From NCBI GenBank assembly GCA_958437935.1, contig CAUBPS010000003.1, positions 87,453 to 151,452 of the forward strand: a stretch of 64,000 nt of DNA, read 5' to 3'. A model generated the notes under the pieces. That model worked only from the letters and a program-made list of their open reading frames with translations, was not told the DNA's origin and searched no databases. The translations under genes and the position numbers were made by a program. Positions 33,267 through 41,086 of the stretch are shown here, in pieces. The stretch comes from an uncultured Collinsella sp. Its GTDB lineage: Bacteria; Actinomycetota; Coriobacteriia; Coriobacteriales; Coriobacteriaceae. The stretch's first letter is position 1. The number at the start of each line of letters is the position of its first letter.

Positions 33267-34659
33267 CCTCGCCTCCGCCCACCATGGCGTTGACGATCTG
33301 GCGAGCCTCCGACTTGCGGGCATCCGACTCGATGCGTTGGATCTGCTCGTCCGTGTAGTCGAGCATCTCGTAGGCCACCGTGGAGTTGGCGAGCTTCGGG
33401 AGCGCCTGCACCTGCTTGAGCAGCGCGTCGGACAGGCTCACCGTGGACGGGTACGCCGGGCTGAGGAACCGCGGGTTTATCTCGTGGCCCGCGTCGCGCT
33501 CGGTGGCGAAATCGGTGCCGTTCGCCACGGCGAGGGCCATGTACGCCACGTTGCGCAGCGCCGTGCCGTTGTCGCGGTTGAGGTTCTTCGCGTCGATGAC
33601 CAGCGGCTCGAGGGACGCGGCGATGGCGTCCGATGAGGATGGGTTGTCGTTCGATACGCCGAAGAAGCTCACCGGCACGTTTGTCACGGCCGACATCTGG
33701 CAGGCGAGCTGGCGCAGGTACTCCGTGAGCGGGGCCATCTGCAGCTGCGCGGACTGCCAGACCGTGGGCTTGTCGCCGTCGGGGTCTTTCGTAATCTCGT
33801 TGACCGCGCCCATGCTCGCGTCGTACTTGTTGCCGTCGTTGAGCATCTTCTTATAGGTGCCCAGAAGCCACGTCTGCGGCAGGGTCGCGGCCTCGGCGGC
33901 GACCTCCATTCGGGCGCGCTGGCGGATCGCGTCGTCGGTGATGCTCATCACGGAGCGGCTGATGCGCGAGGTGCCGAAGGGGCGCTCGAGCGTCGCGCCG
34001 TGTGCCATCGGCTCCATGAGGCAGCGTCCCATCGAGTGTTCGCGGTACTCGGCGACCCACGAGCCGCCGTCGCGCGTGAGCACCACGAGGCTGTCGGCCG
34101 TGAGCAGGTGCACCACGGTCGGCACGCGCTCGGCGTCGCCGGGCATCTTCTTGGACTCCGCCACGACGATGCCAGCCCTGATGGCCTTGCGCGCGTCGTC
34201 CCACAGGGCCGCCGCCGCGGTGGCGGGGTATGCCGAGATGACCGGGTAGCCGCCGCCGTCCGTCACGGTCCAGAAGCCGCAGCAGTGCTTCAGCTCGCCG
34301 ATGAGGTTCTTGCGGTAGAGGCGCTCCAGCTGATTCGACTCGCAGATGGCGCGGAGGGCCTTGCTCGTCTGCTCGTCCGCGCACGTGTAGCCGTTGAAGA
34401 TTGAACGGTCCGCCAGGGCGTGCACGGCCTTGCGGGGCCAGTCCACGCGCGGGTTGATCTTCTTGGCGAGGCTCGCCGGCATGGCGATGCCGAGGTCCTT
34501 CACCGACACGTGACCGAGGTAGTAGTCCTCGCGCTCGAGGTTGCTCGTTCTGTGCTCGCGCCAAACGGTCATGAGCTCGCGGACGAGCGCAGCGTCCCCC
34601 GGCTCCAAGCCTGCGGCGGATGCTACCTGCCCCGCCAGTTCCATGTTCACTGCTGCCAT
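33238..34659 (-). CDS. Portal protein (SPP1 gp6-like)
   Basis: A 473-residue portal subunit: twelve copies form the ring through which DNA enters. Family features include NLEREDYYLGHVSVKDLGIA near the N-terminus, the stem region PLTEYLRQLACQMSAVTNVP around 320 and FGVSNDNPSSSDAIAASLEP. It lies between the large terminase and the minor head protein with short overlaps on both sides. Confidence 0.9.
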   Translation of the reverse strand: MAAVNMELAGQVASAAGLEPGDAALVRELMTVWREHRTSNLEREDYYLGHVSVKDLGIAMPASLAKKINPRVDWPRKAVHALADRSIFNGYTCADEQTSKALRAICESNQLERLYRKNLIGELKHCCGFWTVTDGGGYPVISAYPATAAAALWDDARKAIRAGIVVAESKKMPGDAERVPTVVHLLTADSLVVLTRDGGSWVAEYREHSMGRCLMEPMAHGATLERPFGTSRISRSVMSITDDAIRQRARMEVAAEAATLPQTWLLGTYKKMLNDGNKYDASMGAVNEITKDPDGDKPTVWQSAQLQMAPLTEYLRQLACQMSAVTNVPVSFFGVSNDNPSSSDAIAASLEPLVIDAKNLNRDNGTALRNVAYMALAVANGTDFATERDAGHEINPRFLSPAYPSTVSLSDALLKQVQALPKLANSTVAYEMLDYTDEQIQRIESDARKSEARQIVNAMVGGGEDGTDQAGAQ

Positions 34660-36080
34660 CAGAAGCTGGCCTCCTGTTCCCTTCGCGGGTCTCGTTTCGT
34701 TGTTCTAGCCGCCCAGAGGGCGAGCGATGCGGACTCGATGGGGGCTGCGATGGAGTCGGGGCCGTCCGCGAAGCCCCAGCCGTCCCTGCCGATGTCGCGC
34801 TTGAGCGACTTGCGCGCCGAGTCGTCGAGCGCCGGCGACTCGATGTGCGACAGCGTGCCCGAGTCGACCTCGTCTTTAAGCATCGACGCCGCAGCCTGCA
34901 CGATTGCCGGGGTTCCCATCTCGAGTGCGCACTTGCTGAAGCCGCCGTCGAGCATTCGCCGCTTGAGCGCGTCCGCTCCGGACTTGCCGTCGATGCAGAC
35001 GCACGCGATCTCGTCTCGGTTGCGCAGGAGCATGTCCGAGATCGCGACCGTTCCGCCCGAAGCGCCCATCACGTCGTACAGCTCGACGTAGGACGGTCCG
35101 TCCCTGTCGGCGAGCGCCCAGGACACCGCGGCGCGGGAGCCGTCCACGGAGAACTTCACGCCGAAGGCGAGCTTTCCGCCAGCGGGCGCTGAGTCGCGCC
35201 GGCACCCGTCCCACTTCTTGGAGGACAGGGCGTAGAGGAGCGAGCCTCCCGTCTTCGCCCACCATCCGAGGCGCTCGCGCGCGAACACGTCCGGCTGCAT
35301 CTGCTCGGACTCGCCCTTGACCGCCTCGTAGTTGAGCACGGTGCCCATGGACGGGTTGAACTCGTACCATCTCGACTCGTCGTGGACGTCGCCTATCTCG
35401 TCCGCGCCCCACTCGATCCACGCCATCTCGGACTCGCCGTCGTGCACGTCGTCGTGGAGGTCGCGGAACACCGTGCCGACGTTGTCGGGGCCTGGCGGCG
35501 TTCCGAGGTAGATGGTCTGCGGGTTGTGCATCGCGCTCGCCGAGATTGCAGGCAGGGACGCCGCCTGCTGCGTGTCCGTGAGCTCCTGCGCCTCGTCGTA
35601 GATGAGCACGTCGTAGGTCTTGCCTCGCGCCAGCGAGTTGGTGCGGGTGGTGAAGCGGATGAGGCCGCCGTTCTTGAGGCTGATGGCCTGCTGCCCGTTC
35701 GTCTTGCGCACGGCGAGCAGGAGGTCGTGCAGCTCGGTCTCGTCCTCGTCCTCGAATGGCTGGGACAGCTCCTTGAACATCTGGTCGGAGGTGTCTCCGT
35801 GCTGGCAGGTGTACAGGATCTTCTCGCCGTTGAGCGCGCCGTAGAAGCACCTGGCGCGCACGACCCAGCTCTTTCCGTTCTGGCGCGGGATGGAGATGCC
35901 CAGCGTGCGCAGCAGGTACTTGTCGCGCGCGTCGCGGGCCAGCATCGCGTCGAGCAGGTGCGGCTGCCACGGCAGCGGGTCGCCGAAGTACGCGGTCGCG
36001 AGCTCGCAGGCCATCTCGCCGTCCCCGCTGAGGTCCTCCGGGACGTTGGCCTCGTATGTCGGCGTCTGCCTTGGCTCCAT
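34659..36080 (-). CDS. terL: Terminase large subunit
   Basis: A 473-residue packaging motor. The ATPase has a Walker A-like ISIPRQNGKSW (~60-70) and Walker B VLIYDEAQEL (~160). The nuclease half includes KFSVDGSRAAVSWALADRD and CIDGKSGADALKRR with likely metal-binding Asp residues. The gene begins one base over the terS stop (TGATG) and ends over the portal start. Confidence 0.92.
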   Translation of the reverse strand: MEPRQTPTYEANVPEDLSGDGEMACELATAYFGDPLPWQPHLLDAMLARDARDKYLLRTLGISIPRQNGKSWVVRARCFYGALNGEKILYTCQHGDTSDQMFKELSQPFEDEDETELHDLLLAVRKTNGQQAISLKNGGLIRFTTRTNSLARGKTYDVLIYDEAQELTDTQQAASLPAISASAMHNPQTIYLGTPPGPDNVGTVFRDLHDDVHDGESEMAWIEWGADEIGDVHDESRWYEFNPSMGTVLNYEAVKGESEQMQPDVFARERLGWWAKTGGSLLYALSSKKWDGCRRDSAPAGGKLAFGVKFSVDGSRAAVSWALADRDGPSYVELYDVMGASGGTVAISDMLLRNRDEIACVCIDGKSGADALKRRMLDGGFSKCALEMGTPAIVQAAASMLKDEVDSGTLSHIESPALDDSARKSLKRDIGRDGWGFADGPDSIAAPIESASLALWAARTTKRDPRREQEASF

Positions 36081-36511
36081 CAGGCGCCCGCCGCCTTGGC
36101 CTTGCGCTCGCGGTCGGCGAACATCAGGCTCAACACCCTAGCGCCGTCGCTCTGCGGACGCGCCTGCTGCACCTGGATGGGCGCTGCCTTGCGCGACAGC
36201 CCGAGCAGCTCGTTGAGCGCGCGTATCTCGGCGGTCGCCTGCTTGAGCACGGACACGGCGGGGTGCGGGCGCTCCATGATGGCGTGCCGCCCGTTCTTCG
36301 CCTTGATGGGCTTGTAGCCGACGGGGTCGAGCACCTTCACGGACTTGCCCCTGCTCATCGCGTCCTCGGCGGCCTTCGCCACGGCGTGCCAGTAGCACAG
36401 CAGCGCGATGTTCGGCGCGTCCTCGTCGGAGAAGCGCCCCGATGCGGTGACGCTCGCCCAGATCTGCGATTGATAGTCGTCGGATGCGACCGATTCCGGC
36501 ATCTCCGGCAT
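36080..36511 (-). CDS. terS: Terminase small subunit
   Basis: A 143-residue helical protein upstream of terL: DDYQSQIWASVTASGRFSDE, then HAVAKAAEDAMSRGKSVKVL and a C-terminal helix ending in basic residues. It binds the packaging site and hands DNA to TerL. The context (HNH endonuclease, TerS, TerL, portal) is that of HK97-like cos phages. AAGGAGGCCGGG precedes the ATG. Confidence 0.8.
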   Translation of the reverse strand: MPEMPESVASDDYQSQIWASVTASGRFSDEDAPNIALLCYWHAVAKAAEDAMSRGKSVKVLDPVGYKPIKAKNGRHAIMERPHPAVSVLKQATAEIRALNELLGLSRKAAPIQVQQARPQSDGARVLSLMFADRERKAKAAGA

Positions 36512-36758
36512 CCCGGCCTCCTTTCTCGTGCCCGCATTGTGCGATGCGGGTGAGATTCGCGGCCTACCCCCGCCCTGGGGTCATGGGGCGGGGGGAAATC
36601 GGTCCTGTGGCGTGCGGGTGTCCGTGCACCCCCGGGGAGGGGCGATGCCCCCGCCATCGGCGGCTAGGCGCCCCAGAAAAGCAGTGAGGCGCAGCCGTGC
36701 CGACGACCGCGCCTCCAGTTAGACCTTTCAGTCCCGCCTATTCAGTTGTCCATAACGC
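36512..36758. other. Non-coding packaging region, possible cos site
   Basis: No convincing gene in 247 bases between the HNH and terS genes. Two hairpins are visible: 36531-36550 (CCCGCAT/ATGCGGG) and 36567-36594 (CCCCCGCCC/GGGCGGGGG, perfect 9 bp). No T-run follows either on the minus strand. Position beside HNH-TerS-TerL makes this the best place for cos, but cleavage positions cannot be read from the sequence. Confidence 0.5.
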
Positions 36759-37040
36759 TCAGAACAGCCTCGTGCGCCTTATCTCGACGGGTCTCGCGTC
36801 GCCCGGCATGTGCTTGCCCTTCCTCTGGTTGCAGATGCGGTGAGCCGCGTCGAGGTTCGCGTAGTCCAGCACCGCGCCGCCCCTCGCCCTCGGCACCACA
36901 TGGTCGGCCTCGAAGCTCCACGGCGTGCCGGGCGGCAGGCTGTAGTCTATGGGCTGTCCGCATATGTGGCACGGCCTGCCCTCGGCGCGGAGCCTCGCCT
37001 TGAGCTTGCGCTCGGCGTTGCCGTTGGAGCTCCACGTCAT
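36759..37040 (-). CDS. HNH endonuclease (packaging-associated)
   Basis: A 93-residue HNH nuclease: CHICGQPIDYSLPPGTPWSF, EADHVVPRARGG and LDAAHRICNQRKGKH give the paired zinc Cys residues and the catalytic His. Small HNH proteins next to terS/terL are needed for cos cleavage in HK97-like phages, as established for HK97 gp74. Its start overlaps the upstream stop as ATGA. Confidence 0.88.
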   Translation of the reverse strand: MTWSSNGNAERKLKARLRAEGRPCHICGQPIDYSLPPGTPWSFEADHVVPRARGGAVLDYANLDAAHRICNQRKGKHMPGDARPVEIRRTRLF

Positions 37041-37237
37041 GCCAGGCGCTTCCTCGCGATATAACGCTTCTTCACCGACAGGGTCGGGGTCTCGTCGGTG
37101 CTCCCTATCTTGATGGTGATCGCGATGGGCGGCAACACGAACCTCTCGTCGATGTCCCCCGCCACGTCGTCGGCCATGGACTCCAGCAGGGCCGCGGCGT
37201 CGCGGAGCTGTTGCGCAACCCTCTCGCCGGCGCTCAT
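37037..37237 (-). CDS. Hypothetical 66-residue phage protein
   Basis: Starts MSAGERVAQQLRDAAALLES, an amphipathic helix, then strands PPIAITIKIGSTDETPTLSV and a basic end. Coupled to both neighbours by ATGA overlaps. No family recognised. Confidence 0.6.
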   Translation of the reverse strand: MSAGERVAQQLRDAAALLESMADDVAGDIDERFVLPPIAITIKIGSTDETPTLSVKKRYIARKRLA

Positions 37238-37356
37238 GCGACCAGTCCCGCGAGCACCCGCCAGCACCACACGACGGCGGCGACGCACAGCAGCACGAGC
37301 GCCGCCATGATGTGGCACCCGATGAGCTTGCCGATTAGCCTTACGATCCCGTCCAT
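37234..37356 (-). CDS. 40-residue membrane peptide
   Basis: A short gene with a strong GGAGGATTGA site before the ATG at 37356. After MDGIVRLIGKLIGCH it has one hydrophobic helix (IMAALVLLCVAAVVWCW). Its stop overlaps the next start as ATGA. The ribosome site and overlaps support translation; function unknown. Confidence 0.6.
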   Translation of the reverse strand: MDGIVRLIGKLIGCHIMAALVLLCVAAVVWCWRVLAGLVA

Positions 37357-37370
37357 TCAATCCTCCAATC

Positions 37371-37472
37371 TCACCCGCACGCCATGCGCACGAGAACGGT
37401 CAGAACCACGGCGAGCGCCCATGCGGACCTCGCCGCCCACGCCAGCAGCGCCGAGAGCGCCGCCAGCGACAT
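37371..37472 (-). CDS. 33-residue membrane peptide
   Basis: Begins at 37472 overlapping the upstream stop as TGATG. Almost entirely hydrophobic (MSLAALSALLAWAARSAWAL then AVVLTVLV) with a C-terminal Cys. One of several tiny membrane peptides in this phage; translation by coupling is inferred. Confidence 0.45.
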   Translation of the reverse strand: MSLAALSALLAWAARSAWALAVVLTVLVRMACG

Positions 37473-37759
37473 CAGCCACAGAACATGTCGCACGCTTCCT
37501 CCTGCATGTCCCTCATGTGGTCCGCTATCCACGGGAGCGCCCAATAGGCGACGTCGCCCGGCTCCGCGTCCGCCCCGTCGAACCTCTCCCGGAAGGCGTC
37601 GTCGAACTCTATCTCGCAGATGCCGTAGTCGCAGCAGCACTCGTACATCTTGGTGCACTCGGCGCAGGTCGGGCCGCGCTCCCCGAATCGCCTGTCGATG
37701 TCGCCATCAAGGCATCCCGGCGGCAGGTTGTAGCCGCTGTTCGGCTCATAGTCCATCAT
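37472..37759 (-). CDS. Cysteine-rich hypothetical phage protein
   Basis: A 95-residue acidic protein starting MMDYEPNSGYNLPPG, with a dense Cys segment (CAECTKMYECCCDYGICEI, ~36-54) that could bind zinc or an iron-sulphur cluster, and a further Cys pair near the C-terminus. TGATG overlaps with both neighbours. Confidence 0.6.
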   Translation of the reverse strand: MMDYEPNSGYNLPPGCLDGDIDRRFGERGPTCAECTKMYECCCDYGICEIEFDDAFRERFDGADAEPGDVAYWALPWIADHMRDMQEEACDMFCG

Positions 37760-37980
37760 CACATTCGCCTCGCTATCGTCCGTCGCCCATGTTCCCCCAC
37801 GGCAGTCCAAAACCCCTCAAACTGCCACGGATTGATTGAGATTGAGACCCGGAGCGGGTCGGGCGGGAACTGGCAGTCCTTCCAGCCGTTCTCGCGGCGC
37901 GGGTTGTCTCCGCCGCAAGACTCGGCGGCATAGCACAACCTGCAGCGCTCGGGGATCTCGCTGTCCTCCACGCCGGTCAC
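37759..37980 (-). CDS. Cysteine-containing hypothetical phage protein
   Basis: A 73-residue protein with GTG start overlapping the upstream stop as GTGA. Contains CRLCYAAESCGGDN and a further Cys (WKDCQFPPD), a possible small zinc site, then a helix rich in Arg. No family recognised. Confidence 0.55.
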   Translation of the reverse strand: MTGVEDSEIPERCRLCYAAESCGGDNPRRENGWKDCQFPPDPLRVSISINPWQFEGFWTAVGEHGRRTIARRM

Positions 37981-38219
37981 CGCCCTTCCGTCTTCTCGCT
38001 CGCCTTGTCTTTCGGCCTCACGATGTCCCGCGGGTCTTCGTCCATCGCCTCCGCAAGGTTGAGCAGGAAGTTCATCTTGACCTCCCGGCCCTCCCTGATC
38101 GCGTGGCTCAGGCTGTTGAGGTTGACGCCGGCCGCACGCGCCAGCTGCTTGAGCGGGACGTGGTTGTCGACTCTCCAGTGGGCGATTCTGTCTGCATCCA
38201 GAACGTCCTCGGTCGCCAT
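37977..38219 (-). CDS. Small XRE-like helix-turn-helix protein
   Basis: An 80-residue DNA-binding protein. The helix-turn-helix spans ~20-60: VPLKQLARAAGVNLNSLSHA followed by IREGREVKMNFLLNLAEAMD. It probably regulates phage genes inside the mid operon, or host genes. The charged tail (RPKDKASEKTEGR) is short. Spaced four bases after its upstream neighbour. Confidence 0.75.
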   Translation of the reverse strand: MATEDVLDADRIAHWRVDNHVPLKQLARAAGVNLNSLSHAIREGREVKMNFLLNLAEAMDEDPRDIVRPKDKASEKTEGR

Positions 38220-38223
38220 CGCG

Positions 38224-38400
38224 TCACGCCCTCTCGAATCGGTTTTGGTCGAGCCACCAGCTCGGGCACCGCTCGAGGCCCATCCACACGCGGTAGCGCA
38301 TCCAGTCCCTCTGGCGGTCGGCGTTGGCGCACCCGTTGGGGCGTCCGTACAGGCATGTCGTGCAGTCTGCGGGCACGTCCCTCTTCTCGATGACGATCAT
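38224..38400 (-). CDS. Hypothetical 58-residue phage protein
   Basis: Starts MIVIEKRDVPADCTTCLYGR; three Cys in the first 25 residues and a fourth near 45 may bind zinc. Trp-rich end (CPSWWLDQNRFERA). ATGA overlap with the upstream gene. Confidence 0.55.
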   Translation of the reverse strand: MIVIEKRDVPADCTTCLYGRPNGCANADRQRDWMRYRVWMGLERCPSWWLDQNRFERA

Positions 38401-38723
38401 CGCTTTACAACCACCCTCCCGCATCCTGGGCAGAAGTTCCACGTACCGCTCACGTGGTAGTGCTCCTCATCCTCGACCCTGCATCCGCAAACTGAGCACT
38501 CGAAGCCGTTATCGCAGGCACCATATTCACTTTCGTCGTAGACGTTGTAGCAGACGCCACGGTCGATGAGATTCGCGATGCGCCTCATCACGCCGCGCCA
38601 GCTGGCGTCCTCGGCCTCGGTGATTCTGGCGAGTGCCTTCTGCAGGCTCTCGCCGCCGAGCGAGTCGTTGGCGGTGCGCCTCAGTCTCGATGCGATCCCG
38701 TTCAATTCTTTTTCGGTAGTCAT
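38397..38723 (-). CDS. Zinc-ribbon phage protein
   Basis: A 108-residue protein with a helical N-terminus (ASRLRRTANDSLGGESLQKA) and a C-terminal zinc ribbon: CSVCGCRVEDEEHYHV and FCPGCGRVVVKR. The layout, a helical domain followed by a ribbon, recurs in the next genes (38720, 39031, 39293), so these may be diverged paralogues. Confidence 0.6.
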   Translation of the reverse strand: MTTEKELNGIASRLRRTANDSLGGESLQKALARITEAEDASWRGVMRRIANLIDRGVCYNVYDESEYGACDNGFECSVCGCRVEDEEHYHVSGTWNFCPGCGRVVVKR

Positions 38724-39034
38724 AGTGAAATCGCCATCCCGCAGTTATGGCAGTAGTTCGGCACGCCGTACTCGTCGATTTTGGCGCCGCATATCGGGCA
38801 AAACACGCCGCCCTCCATTGCATCCGGTATGAAAGCCCTGACTCTTGGACGGTCGATTAAGTCGGCAAGATGCAACAGGTCTTTGTAGCGCGGAAACCCG
38901 CGAACTCCGCAGAAGACGGCATAGAGCGCGGCGAACGGAGAGTAATCGGGGTCGTCTTGAAGGTCGTCTTTGCGCCTGTTGGCTACATTTCGTATATTCG
39001 CCGCTACATTGCGGCGCTCTTCATCGGTAATCAT
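38720..39034 (-). CDS. Zinc-ribbon phage protein, relative of the 38397 gene
   Basis: A 104-residue protein starting MITDEERRNVAANIRNVANR. It has the same plan as its neighbour: helical N-terminus, LLHLADLID (compare IANLIDRG and MLADLID in neighbours) and a C-terminal ribbon CPICGAKIDEYGVPNYCHNC. The shared LADLID-type segment supports local duplication. ATGA coupling on both sides. Confidence 0.6.
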   Translation of the reverse strand: MITDEERRNVAANIRNVANRRKDDLQDDPDYSPFAALYAVFCGVRGFPRYKDLLHLADLIDRPRVRAFIPDAMEGGVFCPICGAKIDEYGVPNYCHNCGMAISL

Positions 39035-39306
39035 TCGTACACCACCTCTGCACCGCACCACGGGCAATACCGTGGAATCGTCTCAAACTCGTCCCAACTC
39101 GTGATGTATGTATCGTCATGCTCGAAATGTGACACACGAAAAACAAGGTCGCACCTACGGCAATGGACGGCATCAACGGGGTCAACGTCTCCAATTGCGA
39201 CCATCTCGTTAACATTCACCCGTTTGCGCGGCTTCCACTTCTGATGACTCGGTGTCGCTCCGCACGTTGGGCAATCGACGGGCCTTGCGAACTTAATCCG
39301 CTTCAT
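39031..39306 (-). CDS. Zinc-ribbon phage protein
   Basis: A 91-residue protein starting MKRIKFARPVDCPTCGATPS with GGAGG upstream. Three CxxC pairs are visible: CPTC, CRRC and CPWC, the last close to the C-terminus (PRYCPWCGAEVVYE). It probably folds around two zinc ions. Function unknown. Confidence 0.58.
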   Translation of the reverse strand: MKRIKFARPVDCPTCGATPSHQKWKPRKRVNVNEMVAIGDVDPVDAVHCRRCDLVFRVSHFEHDDTYITSWDEFETIPRYCPWCGAEVVYE

Positions 39307-39523
39307 CGACAACCTCCGCTCCACAGTTCGGGCAGTCGATTAGATCGGCGAGCATGCCGAGCGCCTCATACACCGGGGTGTTCACATCATCTAAACCGAA
39401 AGCCATGTGGATGCTATCTGTGAGGCGGTGGTCGGACATGCGAATATCGGGCATGATGTCACGCCAAGCCTCTGCCTGACCGCGCAGGCGCTCGGCGAAT
39501 TCGTGGCGATTGCTACTAGTCAT
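39293..39523 (-). CDS. Zinc-ribbon-half phage protein, relative of the 38720 gene
   Basis: A 76-residue protein: MTSSNRHEFAERLRGQAEAW, then EALGMLADLIDCPNCGAEVV. It keeps only one CxxC near the end, so it may be a truncated version of its neighbours, or the second half-site may come from a partner. It overlaps the next gene by 14 bases. Confidence 0.55.
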   Translation of the reverse strand: MTSSNRHEFAERLRGQAEAWRDIMPDIRMSDHRLTDSIHMAFGLDDVNTPVYEALGMLADLIDCPNCGAEVVDEAD

Positions 39524-39749
39524 TTCTATTCGCCCTCCAATTCCAAAGGTCAATTGATGCCTTGCGCGCCGCCTCGGGAGTGACGTCGTGGCCACTGGTA
39601 TTGATGAGCGGCCCGTTTGTCTCGCAGTTGTTGCAGTGGATGTAGTATGCAAACCACGGCTTGCCGTCCTCCCTCTCGCCTGCCGGGCATGAGTCCACGT
39701 CTGGACTGCCGCAAAACGGACATGGCTTCAGCTTGATTTTGTCGGTCAT
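39516..39749 (-). CDS. Lar-family restriction alleviation protein
   Basis: A 77-residue protein with the Lar signature at the start, IKLKPCPFCGSPDVDSCPAG, a second Cys pair (HCNNCETNG) and the closing AARKASIDLWNWR (compare AIxxWNxR in the family). Rac-prophage Lar lowers EcoKI cleavage and raises modification, so this may protect incoming phage DNA. Assignment is from the N-terminal motif and tail; activity is inferred. Confidence 0.75.
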   Translation of the reverse strand: MTDKIKLKPCPFCGSPDVDSCPAGEREDGKPWFAYYIHCNNCETNGPLINTSGHDVTPEAARKASIDLWNWRANRND

Positions 39750-39755
39750 TCGTCC

Positions 39756-40037
39756 TCACCATGTCCTCTCGCGCTGTTCCTCAATCATCTCGACCTCTGC
39801 CTTGAGTCGCGCGTCCTTATCGCGGAAGGCTGTCGAGTAGCGCTCGGGCAGCTGGATTGACCTGGTGATTGCGTTCGCCAAAAGCTTTCCGCACTCATTG
39901 CAGTAGTCGCCGCATACCCACCACTCGTACCAGACCTCGCCGTTGAAGCTAACGGTGATGTACGCGCGCGCCTTGTCGTCGATCTCTGCCCCGCAGCAGT
40001 CGCACGTGTAGGCCTCTACCGTCTTTTGGCGCTTCAT
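39756..40037 (-). CDS. Zinc-ribbon hypothetical phage protein
   Basis: A 93-residue protein: TCDCCGAEIDDKARAYITVS, a Trp-rich strand (NGEVWYEWWVCGDYCNECG) and a charged helical end. Four Cys as CxCC and CxxxCxxC suggest one zinc site. One base overlap with the upstream gene (TGATG-type). Confidence 0.58.
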   Translation of the reverse strand: MKRQKTVEAYTCDCCGAEIDDKARAYITVSFNGEVWYEWWVCGDYCNECGKLLANAITRSIQLPERYSTAFRDKDARLKAEVEMIEEQRERTW

Positions 40038-40453
40038 CAGCCCTCACCCCTCAGCTTGCGGATGCGTTTGAAAATGTCCCTGAAGGCACGCCCGCTTTGG
40101 TAGTTGCAAGCACTAGAGCCGGGGTAAGCCAGACAGGCCAAGCATTTGCCGGTGGGGTTAAGGTACCGACAATGCGGGCTGATGGTGTCGTCATGACTCC
40201 CGGCTCGCCCCAAGTCCTCCAGCAGCTTCCCCCAGCTGTCGGGCGGGGTGAGATGTACGTCACAGGCATGCAAAGTCATGTGTTCGCCGGGCGTGCGCTC
40301 GATATACACGAACCAAGCGTCATGGGCGTCATAGGTGTGGTACATGTACTCGAACCTCAAGACATGGACCATAGTTCCATCTGAGATAAACAACTTCGAG
40401 GTGTCCAGCGGAATCTCGCGCCCCTCGGCGTCCTTAGGCAACTCGACGCTCAT
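40037..40453 (-). CDS. Hypothetical phage protein with N-terminal beta domain and Cys-rich end
   Basis: A 138-residue protein starting MSVELPKDAEGREIPLDTSK. The middle (MVHVLRFEYMYHTYDAHDAW) is Tyr/His-rich. The C-terminal part has CRYLNPTGKCLACLAYPGSS and another Cys, a possible metal site. The first ~20 residues recall small phage proteins with a KDxxGxxIPLDT opening. ATGA overlap upstream. Confidence 0.58.
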   Translation of the reverse strand: MSVELPKDAEGREIPLDTSKLFISDGTMVHVLRFEYMYHTYDAHDAWFVYIERTPGEHMTLHACDVHLTPPDSWGKLLEDLGRAGSHDDTISPHCRYLNPTGKCLACLAYPGSSACNYQSGRAFRDIFKRIRKLRGEG

Positions 40454-40641
40454 CCGTGCATCACCTCCAGACCCATCGCCCTCGCGATCTTCTCCAGGCT
40501 CCTGTCGTACTCGGCGACCGCGCCGTCCGCGAGGTCTGGGCCGACATGCGACCACAGCCACGCGCTCATGCCCTCGAGGTAGCCGACGGCCCTCGCCGCG
40601 GCCATGTCTTGCTCGCGGCCGAGCTCGTCCCATCCGCTCAT
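40450..40641 (-). CDS. Hypothetical 63-residue helical phage protein
   Basis: MSGWDELGREQDMAAARAVG and two further helices, no Cys. Overlaps neighbours at both ends as ATGA. No family recognised. Confidence 0.52.
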   Translation of the reverse strand: MSGWDELGREQDMAAARAVGYLEGMSAWLWSHVGPDLADGAVAEYDRSLEKIARAMGLEVMHG

Positions 40642-40835
40642 CGCGCCTCCCAGTAGTTGCATACGGCCTCCGCCTGCGTCCTGTGAACGAACTCGGGCCT
40701 GCGCCCGCACTCGTACTCCGTGCGCTCCACGCCGTGGACGGTGCGCAGCACCGTCGCGCCGCAGTGCAGGCAGTTCTCGCAGCGCTCCTCCCGGAGCCCG
40801 TCCGCGTAGATGTCCGGCCTCTCGTCTCCCGTCAT
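40638..40835 (-). CDS. Zinc-ribbon hypothetical phage protein
   Basis: A 65-residue protein with CENCLHCGATVLRTVHG and two later Cys (YECGRRPEFVHR; AVCNYWEAR). Probable single zinc site. ATGA overlaps on both sides place it in the coupled mini-gene chain. Confidence 0.55.
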   Translation of the reverse strand: MTGDERPDIYADGLREERCENCLHCGATVLRTVHGVERTEYECGRRPEFVHRTQAEAVCNYWEAR

Positions 40836-41056
40836 CTGTATCCCCTCTTCCCGTACCTTCCGTCGTTCACCATGTTCCTGACGTGGCGCCGCATGTCCCG
40901 CGCCGCCTGGTCTCCCTCGGGCGGCAGCTTCCGACCGCTCGCGCACTCGACGCAGTGGACGCGCCAGCCGCCGCGGTAGCGCTCGAAGTGCCCGAACCCG
41001 GGAGGCGTCCACCTGCCGCATTCTCGGCAGTAGCCGCCGTAGACGTTCCTAGCCAT
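40832..41056 (-). CDS. Zinc-ribbon hypothetical phage protein
   Basis: A 74-residue basic protein: YCRECGRWTPPGFGHFERYR and VHCVECASGRKLPP give two CxxC pairs; a basic helix follows. AAGGAGCAGGGGA precedes the ATG, the first strong ribosome site in this stretch, so this gene may open a translational block that runs leftwards to 40450. Confidence 0.58.
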   Translation of the reverse strand: MARNVYGGYCRECGRWTPPGFGHFERYRGGWRVHCVECASGRKLPPEGDQAARDMRRHVRNMVNDGRYGKRGYR

Positions 41057-41086
41057 TCCCCTGCTCCTTCCCGTACTTGCCGCCCA

